Positions 10,528-22,035 of a stretch of DNA of 64,000 nt are shown here, one piece after another. The position numbers were made by a program, and so were the translations under genes. The stretch is from positions 24,941,963-25,005,962 of the forward strand of contig OX465103.1 of the NCBI GenBank assembly GCA_949987565.1, given 5' to 3'. Positions within the stretch are counted from its first letter, which is position 1. Each line of letters opens with the position of its first letter. The notes beneath the pieces are model-generated. The model saw only the letters and a list, made by a program, of their open reading frames with translations, was not told the origin of the DNA and searched no databases. The DNA is from Luidia sarsii. Taxonomy: Eukaryota > Echinodermata > Asteroidea > Paxillosida > Luidiidae.

Positions 10528-13500
10528 ATGCCGAGCCTGAAGACTGTGGCAGTGCTGGTGGCTTTGGTGGCTGTCTACTGCAACTGGCCCCAACCCCCTC
10601 TGTCCCACCGGCTGGAGAAGTGGAAAAGCTCGGGCTTCTCTTTCCAGTTTAAAGGATTCAACGTCTTCTACAAAGGTGCGCTTTGCCAGGCAGCCGCAGG
10701 GACGGAACAGAATAGATGCACCAATTTAAAGGCCCAATACAACATTGGGAAGATCGGCAAACATCCATGTCCACAGATTTCCATCTAATTTACACAGTTT
10801 GTAGATGGTCATGATAGAATCCTCATGTTGAAGTCTTACGGTCTGGGATGCTGTACTTCCCTAGAAATCTTCACTCAAACATCGACAAAAAGTTTATTAC
10901 TCACAAGTCATAATCTATTTCTTACACTTCAGAATGGTGCAAAAATTGTTACTTTTTTACCTTTTTCTTCTTTCTCAGATCACCATTTGAGCTTAAACCT
11001 TCGCAGGATTGCTTTTTGGGGGATGTTTAATGGTTTAACACACAAACTGTGGCAATCTTTTGACTTTTACCAATGTTGTATTGGGCCTTTAAGACTCAAG
11101 AAAATGTTGCATGTACTAATGCGAAGTGTGGTGACAACGATAACACTGGTTCCTGATGAGGCTGACTGCTGTAACCAGGCTTTCAAAAATTGTTTGCTTG
11201 CATCGGAATGAAAACGTGGGCATTATCCCTGGAGATATACAGCACTTAATGGTTAAATGCTTCTAACGTGCCCCTACCCCAAAGACAGTTGACTAGTTGG
11301 CCACCATCTAAGGCCCGAATAGGTCAGATGGGAGAGCACTGGTACGCAAAACCAGAGGTCTCGGGTTCAAGTCTCTGTCTCGTCAAAGTTTTCTTTGTCA
11401 TTTTACAAAGTTGTTTTAAATAAAGCGTTTTGAAATGTTGATGCCTTTCACACTTAGTCGTGGGCCAGAACAAACCATCCATAACATCGTCCAGTTTTTC
11501 ACTTCAAAACCACTGGAATGACTTTGGCCTAGTATGTACATGTAGATGTATCTCTTGGGATCACATCCCCTTTTCATCTTATGCAAAGTCTTGATTTTTT
11601 TTTCCCGTTTCAGATTCTATGGGACAAGGGGCCACCAGCGATCAAGCAGTGGTAATACTTCATGGCTTTCCTTCATCAATATTTGATTGGTACAAGGTAG
11701 GTTTGCCAGCTGTTTCCATGGTAGCACCTTATTAGCTAATAGAGAGATATTGAGGATCAAAGATTATATCTTCACAAAAAAATTAGGATGGCCTGATGCT
11801 TCGATCCTAGCACTAGCAGGACCTTTCTCAACGGCTTTTGCCTTTGAATTTTGGTTATTCATTTTTCAGGTGGTCAAAGAGCTTGTACCTTATACCAGGG
11901 GCCCTGTCCTGTCAAAATTTCTCCGACTTTTTCAGAAAATGATATTCTTTTAAAAACAAGAATTGTTGCAATCTTCTGACTGACTTTAATGACCTTAATG
12001 ACCAAAATCAAAGGCAGATTCTGCCATTCAGAAAGGCCCTGCTAGGATCAAAATGTCCTGCCCTTGTACCGTTTAAAGAATTATTACTAGGCTGACATTT
12101 TTATCCCGTGTACAAAATTTCATTTTGCAGATGTGGGATGGCCTAACAGAGAACTTTGGCCGAGTGATTGCGCCTGATTTCATTGGATTTGGTTTGAGCG
12201 ACAAACCGGTGAGTAAACGAAATCTCTGGTTTATTTATTTATTTATTTATTTCATTTTTCGGGATACATGTACAGCATTCACATCACAGCACACAAGTAA
12301 GAATAAAGTGGAAAACAGAAACAAATCAATTAATTTTTGCTTTAAATAAATAAAAAATAAATAAACAAAATCAAACAAACAAACAAACAACAACAGCAAC
12401 AATAACAGCAACAACATCCAATTAACTCCCGCAGGATTGCCCAAAAGAAACTAGTTTCTGTTGGGGGGCTCTCCAAACTAATCTGTTGAAAAATCTGTTG
12501 AAAATCGCACTCACAATTCCAAATTTTTCATCTTGCTCTAAAATGCCTAGAACGACTTTGCTGATTGTCAGATGGGCTCTCAGAAACCTCAGGATTCATT
12601 CTCTGAGAAATTGAGGAAATTTGTCAAAAAGTTGAAAATTTGACAGCAGCAGACATTTTTAAACCCTCTTAAAACCCTAACCGGCATTGAAACCACAATT
12701 TACCACACATGGTTTTAGCTGTGGGAGGATAAGGGCCATGTACCAGGACATTCCACAGCGGGGTTTTTGTGGTGTCCTGTGGTATATAACACTGCGTTTA
12801 CACTTGATCCCGCGAGGAGGATCAGATCCTGCGGTCACGGAGGATCTGATCCAGTGCCGCGTTTACACTGGATCCTGATCCCGCGTTGATCGCGCGTGGA
12901 GCAGCGGCAGCGCTCTCCAAAGGTTATCCACATAAGTCAGTAGTCATGCGCAGTAGAACGTCAGCCCGGCCATGACGCGCGAAATCCCATGGACTCTTGC
13001 AACGGTACAACCTCTATGCATACCCGGTACATGTGTACATGTACATGTACATGTACTGTACATGTACTGCACACATGCACTGTACATGTACTGCACACAT
13101 GCACGTGCACACGTACATTGTTGAACACCGCTGTGTTTCTGGTGGTACCGTCCAATTTCGTTAATATTTCCTCACTGGCCCAGATATCTAAAAATAACTT
13201 CAATTCTTCATCGGTCCACAGCCGTCTGCGCACTGTGTCCGTCGCCACTTTGCAGCTACCGTGCTGTATGCGGATACCAGTTTCTCACCCCCCCCCACCC
13301 ACACGACCACACACACACGACCCTGTCTAGTATCAGTTACCAGCGTAAAGTTGGACAGATTGTTTGCCGAGTGTACAGTACATGTACATGTACGTGTACG
13401 TGTACATTGTGTGTACATGTACATGTACATACGTACATGTACACTGTACAATGTACAGTACATGTATATGTACTGCACACGTACACGCAAGATGCTCGTT

Positions 13501-16500
13501 TTCGCGCATTTTTCCAGGCATGGGCCGGATGTGGTCGCTGAAAACCGCAGGATCAGATCCCGCGTTGCGTTTACACTTGCATGTTGATCCCGCACGCGGG
13601 ATCAGACCCGGATCTGATCCTTCCCGAGAGGTGGATCAGATCCCGGGATCTGATCCTGATCGCGCGAGCGTTTACACTTGCGTTGATCGCCCTTTGATCG
13701 CCCTTTGATCGCCCTCGCGGGATCTGATCCTCCTCGCGGGATCCAGTGTAAACGCAGTCTAAGCCTACACCCCTGTGGGCACTGTGGTAAATTGCGGTAT
13801 ACAGTGTGTGTCCTGTGCGGGAGGTGCTTATTGATATTGGGTTTTTTTCTTCAGAGGGAGCATTCCTACACCATGATGGAGCAGGCTGATCTAGTGGAGA
13901 GTCTGCTGGCCGCGCTAAAGGTGGAACGTGTTCACGTCCTTGCCCACGACATGGGAGACACAGTGGCCCAAGAACTCATTGCAAGGTTCGGAAACCTGGT
14001 GTTTGCTATTTGGGTTCCTTGACCATCAGCATCTCGTCTCGTCGCGATTCAGCAATACATCGATCCAGTAGGCCACGCCCGCCATAGCAACGGCCATGCA
14101 ACCGCGCACATGTGCACAACGTGTCACAATCGCCTACACGCCTTGCGCGTCCACTGCACGCCCGCAACCACCGAAAGCACTTCTCTCCGTTGGACTTTGG
14201 TTTTGGGAAAAAGCCAACAGTGTACATTTCCTCTCTTGCCAGGGTATTGACGAAAAATGTGTAGGAAAGATATATTTACGATAAAGATATACAATATTTG
14301 AAACGTGATGTCGGACAAAATGGCGGCAATTAGGACCTTAAATCTTGCGTTGTGATTGGTCAATTTATCAAGGGGCATGGCCTCTCTGCTAACTCCCGAC
14401 CATAAGCAACCTTTCTTTCGGTTTTCAGGCTCACGCAATGCAGGGGGTTACAATTTTTCACAAATTTAGAGGGCCTGATGTTTTGAATTCTGCCTTTGAG
14501 AAAGGCCCTGCTAGGATCGAAACGTCAGCCCCTCCAAATGTACGAGTTTTGCATTTACGTCATTTCAGTCAGTAAGCAGGTGAAATCCCTTTTCATGGAG
14601 CACTTTCTGACCAGTGAATCCTACTTTATTCCACTTCCACCTCCCAACTCCTTACCATCAGCACCTTTTGTGGCCTGCTTTGCATGGTTTTTATTACAAT
14701 GTACAACACTTGTGGTGGTCACTCCATGTGTATCTCTTCGAAAAATTGAGTATGGCTCTGAGAAGAGCCAGTAACTCCAGTTTCATTTAGTAATAGCCAC
14801 ACATCTGTACAGTTCCCTTGAACTTTCTGGGATCGCAACGTCAGACCTTCTGGAACGAGTTTGAGGAACTTTAGATTTGTTTCCCCCCTACACAGACAAA
14901 ATGCCCTTGAGAAGGAATTTAAAACCAAGAAGCTTGACATTCTCAGCGTCTGTTTGACGAACGGAGGTAAGTCAACATCAACTTGCCCCTTCCTCCCCCC
15001 CCCAAAAAAAAAAAAAAAAAAAAAAATCTGGGATTTGGTGAAATGTCACCGAGTTTCGCCGAATTCACAGCTCTTTCTTTCTTCCGTCAGGAATCCTGCC
15101 GGAAACCCACAAACCGAGGTTGATTCAAAAGGTTCGTACATGAGACAGATCTGTTAAAACGAAAAGAAAAAAAATGCTCTCGCTGTCCATTTGTTTGTCT
15201 TTCAGGCATCCTGCCGGAAACGCTGGAACTAAGATTAGTGCAAAAGGTTTGTTGATAGAAAACTGTGGTACGATGCAGGCTAGTCAGGGTGGATGTGGAG
15301 GTGCCACTAGAAGTACTGGCTTGCGCTGACACCATTTTTCCTTTTTTTTTCATTTCATGTATTATTTCATTTATTATTTCTCAGGCTACAAACATGAAAG
15401 TGACAATTAACTAAACGGAACATGAACATGGTAGCACCCCGAAGGATTGCCAAATGCAAGCTTGATCCCAATCGAGTGGCTCTCCCTTAAAAAACTTTTC
15501 TTTCGTGAGGTTGTAAGGGTGTAGTTCTGAAGAGAACATTGAATCTCTTCTGAATCACGCACACTCACAAAAGAGATGTTTTCACATGGATCACTGCGAG
15601 TGACTCCCTGACTTACCGTACACATTTGAACTGATTGAAGCTGAACACGGATGTTGCACTTTGGCCATTTAGCAAAATGGGTAGTTTTGGGTCTACAATC
15701 AAATTCATTTTATGTATTGTTTCTTTATCGGTTTGTTCATTCATTCATTTGTCCATTCATTTGTTCCTGGATCTGTTTTCTTCACTTGTTTATTCCTTCC
15801 GTCACATTCCAAAAGCTGGAATTTAAACTGAAAATTATGTATGCAAGTTGATCAGTGGTCGATTTCATAAAACTCATGGCCTACTGCATGACGATGAGCA
15901 ACGCACAGAAACCATGCAGTCTGTCGCAACCTACGATGGGTTATCAATCTCAAGTCGAGTTATGGTAGATCATACAGCTTTTGTGAAATGGGCCCTGGAT
16001 CATAAAGCAATCTAGCTATCGTTTTGAACATTTTACCAGAGAAAGTTTTCATCACGGAAAGGTATCACCAAACATATATCTTGGAGGTGAAGTAGTCCAA
16101 AACAAACACTGCTTGAGTATTGTTTTAAAAGAAAATTAAAATCATAAATGAGTTCGTTCTAAATGAATGATAATGACTATTTTACAAAAATGTAACTGCC
16201 CCTTTTTTGTCCTGTCCTCTTCGCATTCTCCAGTTACTCCTGAATCCCTGGATTGCTCCCATTGGCACCAGACTCACTAATCGCCTGATTTTCAGAAAAG
16301 CGTAAGTTCATTGCCAAACTTGCCATAGCTCCCACATTGTCTTAAAAAAAAAAAAAAAAGTGATATACAAAAATGTTGCAAACTGCTTACTGACTAAAAT
16401 TACCAAAACGGAAAATTTCACAATTTAGTGGGCCTGACGTTTCGATCCTAGCAGGACCTTTCTCAAAGGCAGAGTCTACCTTTAAGAAAGGTCCTGCTAG

Positions 16501-19500
16501 GATCAAAACGTCAGGCCCACTCAATTTTGAAAAAAATATATATAATAAAATCTCCCCCTGGAGAGTTTCATTGGGTCTGATTGGTTGTGTTAATTGCAAG
16601 GGTCACAGTATATGACTTTTTGGTTGAATGGCCGTTCAATCTCACAACGTGAAGGTCATAAAGGCAAAAGAAGGTCACTTATAAGGTCATTTTGCTTTAA
16701 TTACTCATTATTTTGTACGCACTTCAATCCTATCTACATTCTGTGTTCACATATTACGTCGTTATGAAGTAAAAACTAATTTTAAAAAGCCATAAAACGT
16801 ACCGGACAGAATTTGTTCTCAGCAGAAGGAAGTAAGGTGATTTTAGTGTCTGAATGCACTTATGCCCTTCTCTTCTTCCGGGCACCCGACGAAATGCTGT
16901 GCTTCAGAATGACATTGTCTCACCAGATAAAAATGGTATTGGAATATGACATGCCTGTCATGTACCATTTTAAATAATTGTGTGGCTGACCAAGTACAGC
17001 AGAGTTTGAGGGTACACCACGTATCTCCTCAAGGGGGAGGATGAGCACAGCATCCTAGCCAAAACGTCGAGTTTTTCACTTGCCACTTCTTTCCAGAACC
17101 TCACCTCTCCTCGTAAAGAGACACTCCACATGTTGTACCCATGGCGTACCCTTTCATCATGAATAAGCCTTGATTTGAATATCCCTTCTGCTTTTTTTCC
17201 CACTCGACACTTTTCACTTTTTGGCAGCCGGCTGGGCAGTTGTGCCAAGCCGCTTTACAATGTTATTATTATTATATTATTCATGGTTTATTTTAAACTT
17301 TCATTCAGCAGCCCGAGGGCTGAATTGTATAAAATTTAGAATTAAAAAAAAATGTTTAAGAATATTCAAAATCCACACATTAATTATGGCAAGTAAACAG
17401 GTCATTATTTAGAAAAAATAATATTTATATCAAAATCAAAACAAGAAACAGTAAACGTTAAAGGGAAAATACAAAATAAATAGAAATACAAAAAGAACTA
17501 CATGTAACATTCAAAGACACATTGCCATTGTCATTAATTGCCAGTTAGCCACCCCTGACCAGATTTTGTTATGGAATTAAATTGAAATAGAATTTAGATA
17601 GCATTTTTAAAAATAAAGGAAAAATTTGACAATTTTTTTAACAGCTTTTTAACGGCAAAGTAAACCTTTCCTGGACCAGGACTTGAATCCATCTCTATTA
17701 CCATCTGAGTTAGCCAGGCTTCAGCATTTCACGAAATTTCACGAAACTTCAAATGTTGCGTAATTTACTCAACGTTTTGCTGCCTTTGCTAAATATTGCT
17801 GAAAAGAGTCATAGAGACGCAAGACTTAGGCAACATTTGTACGTCGCGTAACTTATGCAACTTTTCTTGAAATCGGCTGCAGAATTTGTTAATTTTGGTA
17901 GCCTTCCCAATTAGTTAACTAATCTTTTCAGGGGTGGGATCGAATTTTGAACAATTGGATAGGATTCCTGGAATTTTTTCATTTGTATTTTTCACAGCTT
18001 TGGTGAGGTGTTTGGTGAACGGACCCAGCCGACATCGGAGGAATTTGAGGAGCACTACGCACTCATTCGCTGGAACGAGGGCAACCTGATAGCTCACGAG
18101 TGAGTGGACCGCTCTCAGGACTTTTGGAAGGGATCAAGGGCTGATGGGCAAACCGTTACACAGAAATGTGCAACTATGAGTCTATGACACCACATTGATG
18201 GACTAAAGGGGAAAGAAATCAAATTGATTGATGACAAATTTAGATTCCTCTGTTGAATTTCCTTTGATCAGTCTCTTTCTCACTTCTTCACATTAGATGA
18301 TGAAGCGATAAGAAATTCGTTTTGAATAATTCAGCTCGTCAGCTCACTGTGTTGGCTGGAAGGAAGTGATGTTTAGGCTGCGGTCTGCTTGGCCTTGTCA
18401 AGCTGGTTGGAGACACTCGTACTCTCAATTTGTAACCACGCTTGGTTTGCGCCATACTGGTTCCTGGCGTCTGATTGGAGCTATACCTGACCAATGCAGG
18501 GACAACATGCCTCTTGATTGGTGTGTCAGGCACAGCGTTCTAGCCAGGCATCAAATAGCGTATCGCCCCGATACGCTATCGGAAATTCCCAACACGCTTT
18601 TATTTTGCCGATACACTATCCATACGCTATGAAAAAAAATGGCCAGAATTTCTTTATGAGAATTCTAGATCACAGCTTTGTATTTTGGATTGTTGTCTTC
18701 TCCAAAAAAAATAGCAGCAAAGTGCAGTATGCAGCGCATGCTACCCACCATGCTGCAAGCACTGGATTAACAGGGGGGATTATTCGAGTGGTTAGCCATT
18801 GTAAATTTTCGTTTTTGATCGAAATCTGTTCTCCTTGGATTGTTCCTGCTTCGCCTGTGTAGGCAGATGCAGTATCTCCCCCAGCGCTACGCCAATCGGG
18901 ACAAATGGGTAGGAGCCCTTCAGGAGACCACCATACCCTGTGAGTAGCCAGTGAGGGGAAAGAGAGAGAGAGAGGGGGGGGGATCTTTCTGCTTTGGTGT
19001 GGGCGAAGGAATGGAGTTCAGGTTGTGTATTAAAGCTGTTGGCTCTCACTGCTCTCTGAAAGCCAGATATCAGTTGTACAAAACTCATCTTTACTCAGGT
19101 TTTTTTTTTGTGGTTTAAAAACAACTACCATTGTAGCCCGTTGGCTGAATCAAGGCAGCTCTACACAGTCACTGCTCATAATGGTTTCATAGCTGTGATA
19201 TGATTTTTGTATTTTTTAGTGATTCCTTTTCCAATAGTACTGTTAAAAGTAAAGCAGCTAAGAAAAATTTGATATTTGTATTAAGTTTTGTGTTGTATTC
19301 CTCTCTTTCAGTGCACCTCATTTATGGTCCCGCAGATCCAATCAACCCTCCCTCTACTTTTCTGGAACGTTACAGGTTAGTGTGTGCAGAATTAACTGAT
19401 TCTAATGCAAGGAATGATAACAACTCCTCATGTATAGCACAACAATTACGAACGCAGTAGCAGCACAGACTGCTACATTGCAGCAACTCCTACATCTGAT

Positions 19501-20223
19501 GAAGCCGTTGTTGCTACCAAAGCTAATACACTCCTTCCTACTGGTTAGTTGTTACCATTCATCGGTATGGGCCATCTGGACACATTTTAAGCCAAGGGTC
19601 ATATGCCATCCCAGAGTAAACATTATTTTCTCTGATTTATATTCAAAATAGTTTTCAGAAATTCAGGATTATTTTCTTGGCTAATTTCTTTGGCTTAGGT
19701 TGATTGATTGATTGTATTGTTGCTGATTGTATTGTTTTTTGGTTGATTTATTGATTGATTGATTGTATTGCTGTTGATTGTATTGCTTTTGGGTTGATTG
19801 AATGATTGTATTGTTGTTGATTGTATTGCTTTTTGGTTGATTGATTGATTGATTGATTGTATTGCTGTTGATTGTATCGCTTCTTGGTTCATTGATTGAT
19901 TGATTGTATTGCTGTTGATTGTATCGCTTTTTGGTTCATTGTATTGCTGTTGATTGTATTGCTTTTTGGTTGATTGATTGATTGTATTGTTGTTGATCTT
20001 ATCGCTTTTTGGTTGATTCATTGATTCATTGATTGTATCGCTGTTGATAGTAACACTTTTTCGCTTGATTTGATTTTCAAGGATGTTGATTCCCCAGTCT
20101 GGCGTGACCCAGCTTGCCGACCACATCAGCCATTACCCTCAGCTGGAGGACCCTGCTAATGTCCAGGAGGCCTTCCTCAAATTCGTAGCCGGCCTGGGTA
20201 GCAGAGAGGACCCAATCATGTAG
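10528..20223 (+). CDS. MEST: MEST (PEG1) orthologue, alpha/beta hydrolase, complete in 11 exons
   Basis: MEST is an ER-associated alpha/beta-hydrolase-fold protein of uncertain substrate. Exons: 10528-10675, 11614-11696, 12131-12208, 13855-13985, 14896-14966, 15091-15131 (or alternative 15206-15246), 16234-16301, 17998-18099, 18863-18939, 19312-19375, 20082-20223. All are GT-AG and sum to 1005 nt (334 aa; human is 335). Residues 4-18 form a hydrophobic signal-anchor. The HGFP oxyanion motif is at 66-69. The nucleophile elbow AHDMGD (133-138) has Asp135 where esterases have Ser, as in dehalogenase/epoxide-hydrolase relatives and mammalian MEST. YGPADPINP supplies the likely acid Asp275. HISHYPQLEDP supplies the likely His305. 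LTNGGILPETHKP matches the conserved cap region. The exon 8 donor (GA/GTGAGT) and exon 9 acceptor (TAG/G) were chosen because they keep the frame. Introns carry several mobile elements. Confidence 0.95.
11262..11400 (+). repeat. tRNA-like SINE in MEST intron 1
   Basis: AGGTCAGATGGGAGAGCACT (box A-like), GGTACGCAAAACCAGAGGTC and GGGTTCAAGTCTCTG (box B-like), ending in a TTTCTTTGTCATTTTAC tail as in the other copies. Confidence 0.6.
11775..12080. repeat. Penelope-end inverted repeat in MEST intron 2
   Basis: The left arm GGCCTGATGCTTCGATCCTA plus AGCAGGACCTTTCTCAACGG and the right arm AGAAAGGCCCTGCTAGGATC plus AAAATGTCCTGCCC lie about 200 bp apart. The spacer includes a TTGTTGCAATCTTCTGACTG flank motif. 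It is an expanded version of the compact hairpins at 16.4 and 23.5 kb. Confidence 0.6.
12225..12440. repeat. ATTT and AAAC simple repeats
   Basis: (TTTA)n near 12,228-12,252 and (AAAC/AAC)n near 12,360-12,420 in MEST intron 3. Nothing else was seen in the segment up to the element at 12,790. Confidence 0.8.
12790..13759. mobile_element. PIF/Harbinger-type DNA element, non-autonomous, in MEST intron 3
   Basis: The ends are about 40-bp inverted repeats: ACTGCGTTTACACTTGATCC then CGCGAGGAGGATCAGATCC at the left, and the reverse complement (ACTGCGTTTACACTGGATCC first) at the right. The element is flanked by the 3-bp duplication TAA (12787-12789 and 13760-13762), typical of PIF/Harbinger. Extra subterminal copies of GCGTTTACAC-GATCC lie inside both ends. 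The interior has a Myb/SANT-like remnant on the minus strand and two TGTACA microsatellites (about 13,029-13,110 and 13,373-13,475). No transposase is visible. Confidence 0.8.
13108..13248 (-). pseudogene. Myb/SANT-like DNA-binding domain remnant of Harbinger
   Basis: Starts MATDTVRRRLWTDEELKLFL and continues DIWASEEI-LTKLDGTTRNTAVF. The W, L-W and L-G--RN--V spacing is typical of the Myb/SANT-like protein that PIF/Harbinger elements carry beside the transposase. After NNV the frame runs into TGTACA/TGCACA repeat, so the rest of the protein is lost. Confidence 0.65.
14455..14590. repeat. Penelope-end hairpin repeat in MEST intron 4
   Basis: A short left arm (GAGGGCCTGATGTTTTGA) and a full right arm (CCTTTGAGAAAGGCCCTGCT then AGGATCGAAACGTCAG) with the usual flank TTTCAGTCAGTAAGCAG. 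Confidence 0.65.
15091..15131 (+). CDS. MEST: MEST exon 6a (canonical version)
   Basis: 41 nt with a strong pyrimidine-rich acceptor (CTTTCTTCCGTCAG) and a GTTCGT donor. It encodes G-ILPETHKPRLIQK and keeps the family-typical PETH-P. Entry phase is 1 and exit phase is 0. Confidence 0.92.
15206..15246 (+). CDS. MEST: MEST exon 6b (duplicated alternative exon)
   Basis: 41 nt, same phases as 6a, acceptor TTTGTTTGTCTTTCAG and donor GTTTGT. It encodes G-ILPETLELRLVQK and differs from 6a at 11 of 41 positions. The PETHKP core becomes PETLEL. It lies 74 nt after 6a. Using both copies reads GCA TCC TGC and soon hits TAA. Skipping both shifts exon 7 out of frame. A functional transcript must therefore contain exactly one. 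Expression is not shown by sequence. Confidence 0.75.
15852..15998. repeat. Short TIR element, family 1, in MEST intron 6
   Basis: Ends TCGATTTCATAAAACTCATG and AGCTTTTGTGAAATGGGCC are imperfect inverted copies. The interior GATGAGCAACGCACAGAAAC matches copies at 58-219 and 39,570. Confidence 0.6.
16361..16560. repeat. Compact Penelope-end hairpin, best-preserved copy
   Basis: The left arm 16427-16469 (AGTGGGCCTGACGTTTCGAT then CCTAGCAGGACC, TTTCTCAAAGG) is inverted at 16476-16521 (CCTTTAAGAAAGGTCCTGCT, AGGATCAAAACGTC, AGGCCCACT) with only a few bases between. The flank GTGATATACAAAAATGTTGC is shared with the copy at 23,482. Each arm matches the 3' end of the Penelope-like elements at 40 and 43 kb. 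It lies in MEST intron 7. Confidence 0.9.
17650..17725 (-). repeat. Diverged tRNA-like SINE fragment in MEST intron 7
   Basis: Antisense CCAGGACTTGAATCC (box B) and ATTACCATCTGAGTTAGCCA (box A), weaker than the other copies. Confidence 0.45.
19697..20065. repeat. TTGATTGA/GTATTGCTGTTGATT tandem tract in MEST intron 10
   Basis: Higher-order repeat of TTGATTGATTGATTGTATTG and CTGTTGATTGTATTGCTTTT modules running to within about 20 bp of the final MEST exon. The minus-strand open frame over it is periodic. Confidence 0.9.
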
Positions 20224-21480
20224 AAAAGGCAACAGGAGAGTCGTCCGTTGTGGTGAATGAGCCAGAGGTCAAGTTGTTTCAGACTCATGGTGTACAGAGA
20301 CTTGAAGCGACCAGTCACCTCCCAATCAACTCACACCACCAGTCATTGGTCAACGTCTCTCCAAATTTGAAATTGGCTTTCTTGCTCAACAACAGTTTCT
20401 TGGGAAACTTCCAAAACCAGATATCTTTCCATAATGCGATCATTTTTGTCCCAAATATGCCCCAGTAAACTGCACCATTCTGCCTTTTAGATTAATTCCC
20501 GTGCCTCTCTTCTAACATTACAGCGCTCTACAATCACAGCCATCTAGTCCATTAGGTGGGGGGCTTCATAAAAATTCACCTTTCTTTCCTCGGGTGGGGT
20601 GCCAGTTATCATTCAATGAGAGTGTCCCCTATAAATCGAAGTGATAAGCACTGATGATTGCTCAGTGCTTTGCCCGATTGCCTGCTGATTAAAAAAATTA
20701 AGGCAGCCCGGGCGGGATTCAAACCTAAAGCTCCTGTTTTCGAGTGCAGATGCCTGGCTTAGGGTAGGATGATTAATGTACGGCTAGATGAGTTAAAAAG
20801 CATTTTCAGTACTGGAACATGAAATCAGAGGTTTGGAGCTTGATATTTTCAAATTCAGTTGAATTTTCTTAATTATCAGTTTTCTGTCTTTCTTGATATG
20901 TGGAAAATTTTGTTAATTTTTAATGAGAGTGCAACTCACAGTTTTGTTTATATCACTTGTTTGTTCAGTAATCTTCATTTGAATTTGACTAATGCATAGC
21001 AAAGAGTTTTTGATGAAAGATAAAATATATTTGACTGTGAACAAATCTCATGATTTGCATAATGTAAGTGATGAAGCTTATAATTATTTCGACTCTACTT
21101 GAAGTGGTCGTTAGAGCTTGGCAAAAACATCATAATTTAATATAAGGATTACATTTGAATAATGTTTAGTTTGTAGTACAATCATGGTCGAGTTTTACCA
21201 AAAGAAAGAAAAAGAGGGTTGTTTGGTTATAATGAGGATTGAGATACTTAGTGAAATTTTACTTCCCAAAGGAATATGTACGTGCATATTATGTATGTAT
21301 GTTTTTTTTTCTGTTTTAAGTCATTTGCTATAATTATTCTGAGAATTTTTCATCAATAGGCCTTCGCTTTCCAATTTATAGCGAACAGGGTATGATGAAA
21401 TTATCAGGTAAAAAATGCAGCGTGCAATGATATATAAATAAGAATAATGTTAAAGCTAGGAAAAAAACCACTACACTGAT
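20224..21480 (+). other. MEST 3' flank (probable 3' UTR)
   Basis: AT-rich, non-coding. It contains a tRNA-like SINE fragment at about 20,700-20,765 (antisense GGCGGGATTCAAACCTAAAG). No open frame here has coding character. Confidence 0.5.
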
Positions 21481-21495
21481 TTAAACGAGTTTTGC

Positions 21496-21501
21496 AATAA
21501 A
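21496..21501 (+). terminator. Candidate poly(A) signal AATAAA for MEST
   Basis: AATAAA in TTTGCAATAAACATG, followed about 45 bp later by the GT-rich stretch TTTTTGTGTGCCAGG. It would give a 3' UTR of about 1.3 kb. Confidence 0.4.
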
Positions 21502-21599
21502 CATGTCCTCTTTTTGGAGATTGGAAAGTATTTTCATGTCTTGACGTTTTTGTGTGCCAGGTTGGACTCGGGGGCCGACTGTAAGAAAGTTCACTTCAG

Positions 21600-21860
21600 G
21601 GCCGGAAGAATAGTGTAATGATTGCGCATCAACCTTGTTCGGGTTATCGTTCAATTCGGCGTACCATCGCGCCGGAAGTCCGCTCTTGCTTACAGGCGCC
21701 GTCTTACAGTTACACGCGCGCGTATTTCGAACGCGCGCACGCCCTTTCCAGCGGCAGCGCGCGAGGCGCAGGCTTTGCGTCACAATGGCGCGTGGTCCCA
21801 AACAGAACGCCGCGACAATGACACGGCACCACGACAACGACGAATGTTTGTTGACGAGCT
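21600..21860 (+). promoter_or_regulatory. CpG-rich segment, candidate promoter of the downstream large gene
   Basis: Locally GC- and CpG-rich (ACGCGCGCGTATTTCGAACG, CGGCAGCGCGCGAGGCGC) within AT-rich DNA, between the MEST 3' end and the first candidate exons of the large gene. A short frame starting MARGPKQN at 21,785 is present, but no good splice donor follows it. Confidence 0.35.
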
Positions 21861-22035
21861 CAGAACCGTTTTCGATCTCTTGGCGTTAGCAAGCATTATT
21901 TTCTGTTTGTGACACGTTGCGATTTTTCTCAGTGATATACAGCTGCGAAAGCTTTTTTTTAAGTGCGATTCAACGCGACGATTTTCTTGACTGAAGATCC
22001 GCAGAAAGTAAGACGACATCCCGTGCGCTTATTTT

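Noticed and set aside
18550..18575. Small palindrome AGCGTATCG-CCC-CGATACGCT as a regulatory site
   Set aside because: Only 9-bp arms within a local run of related ATACGCTAT words. Nothing links it to MEST.
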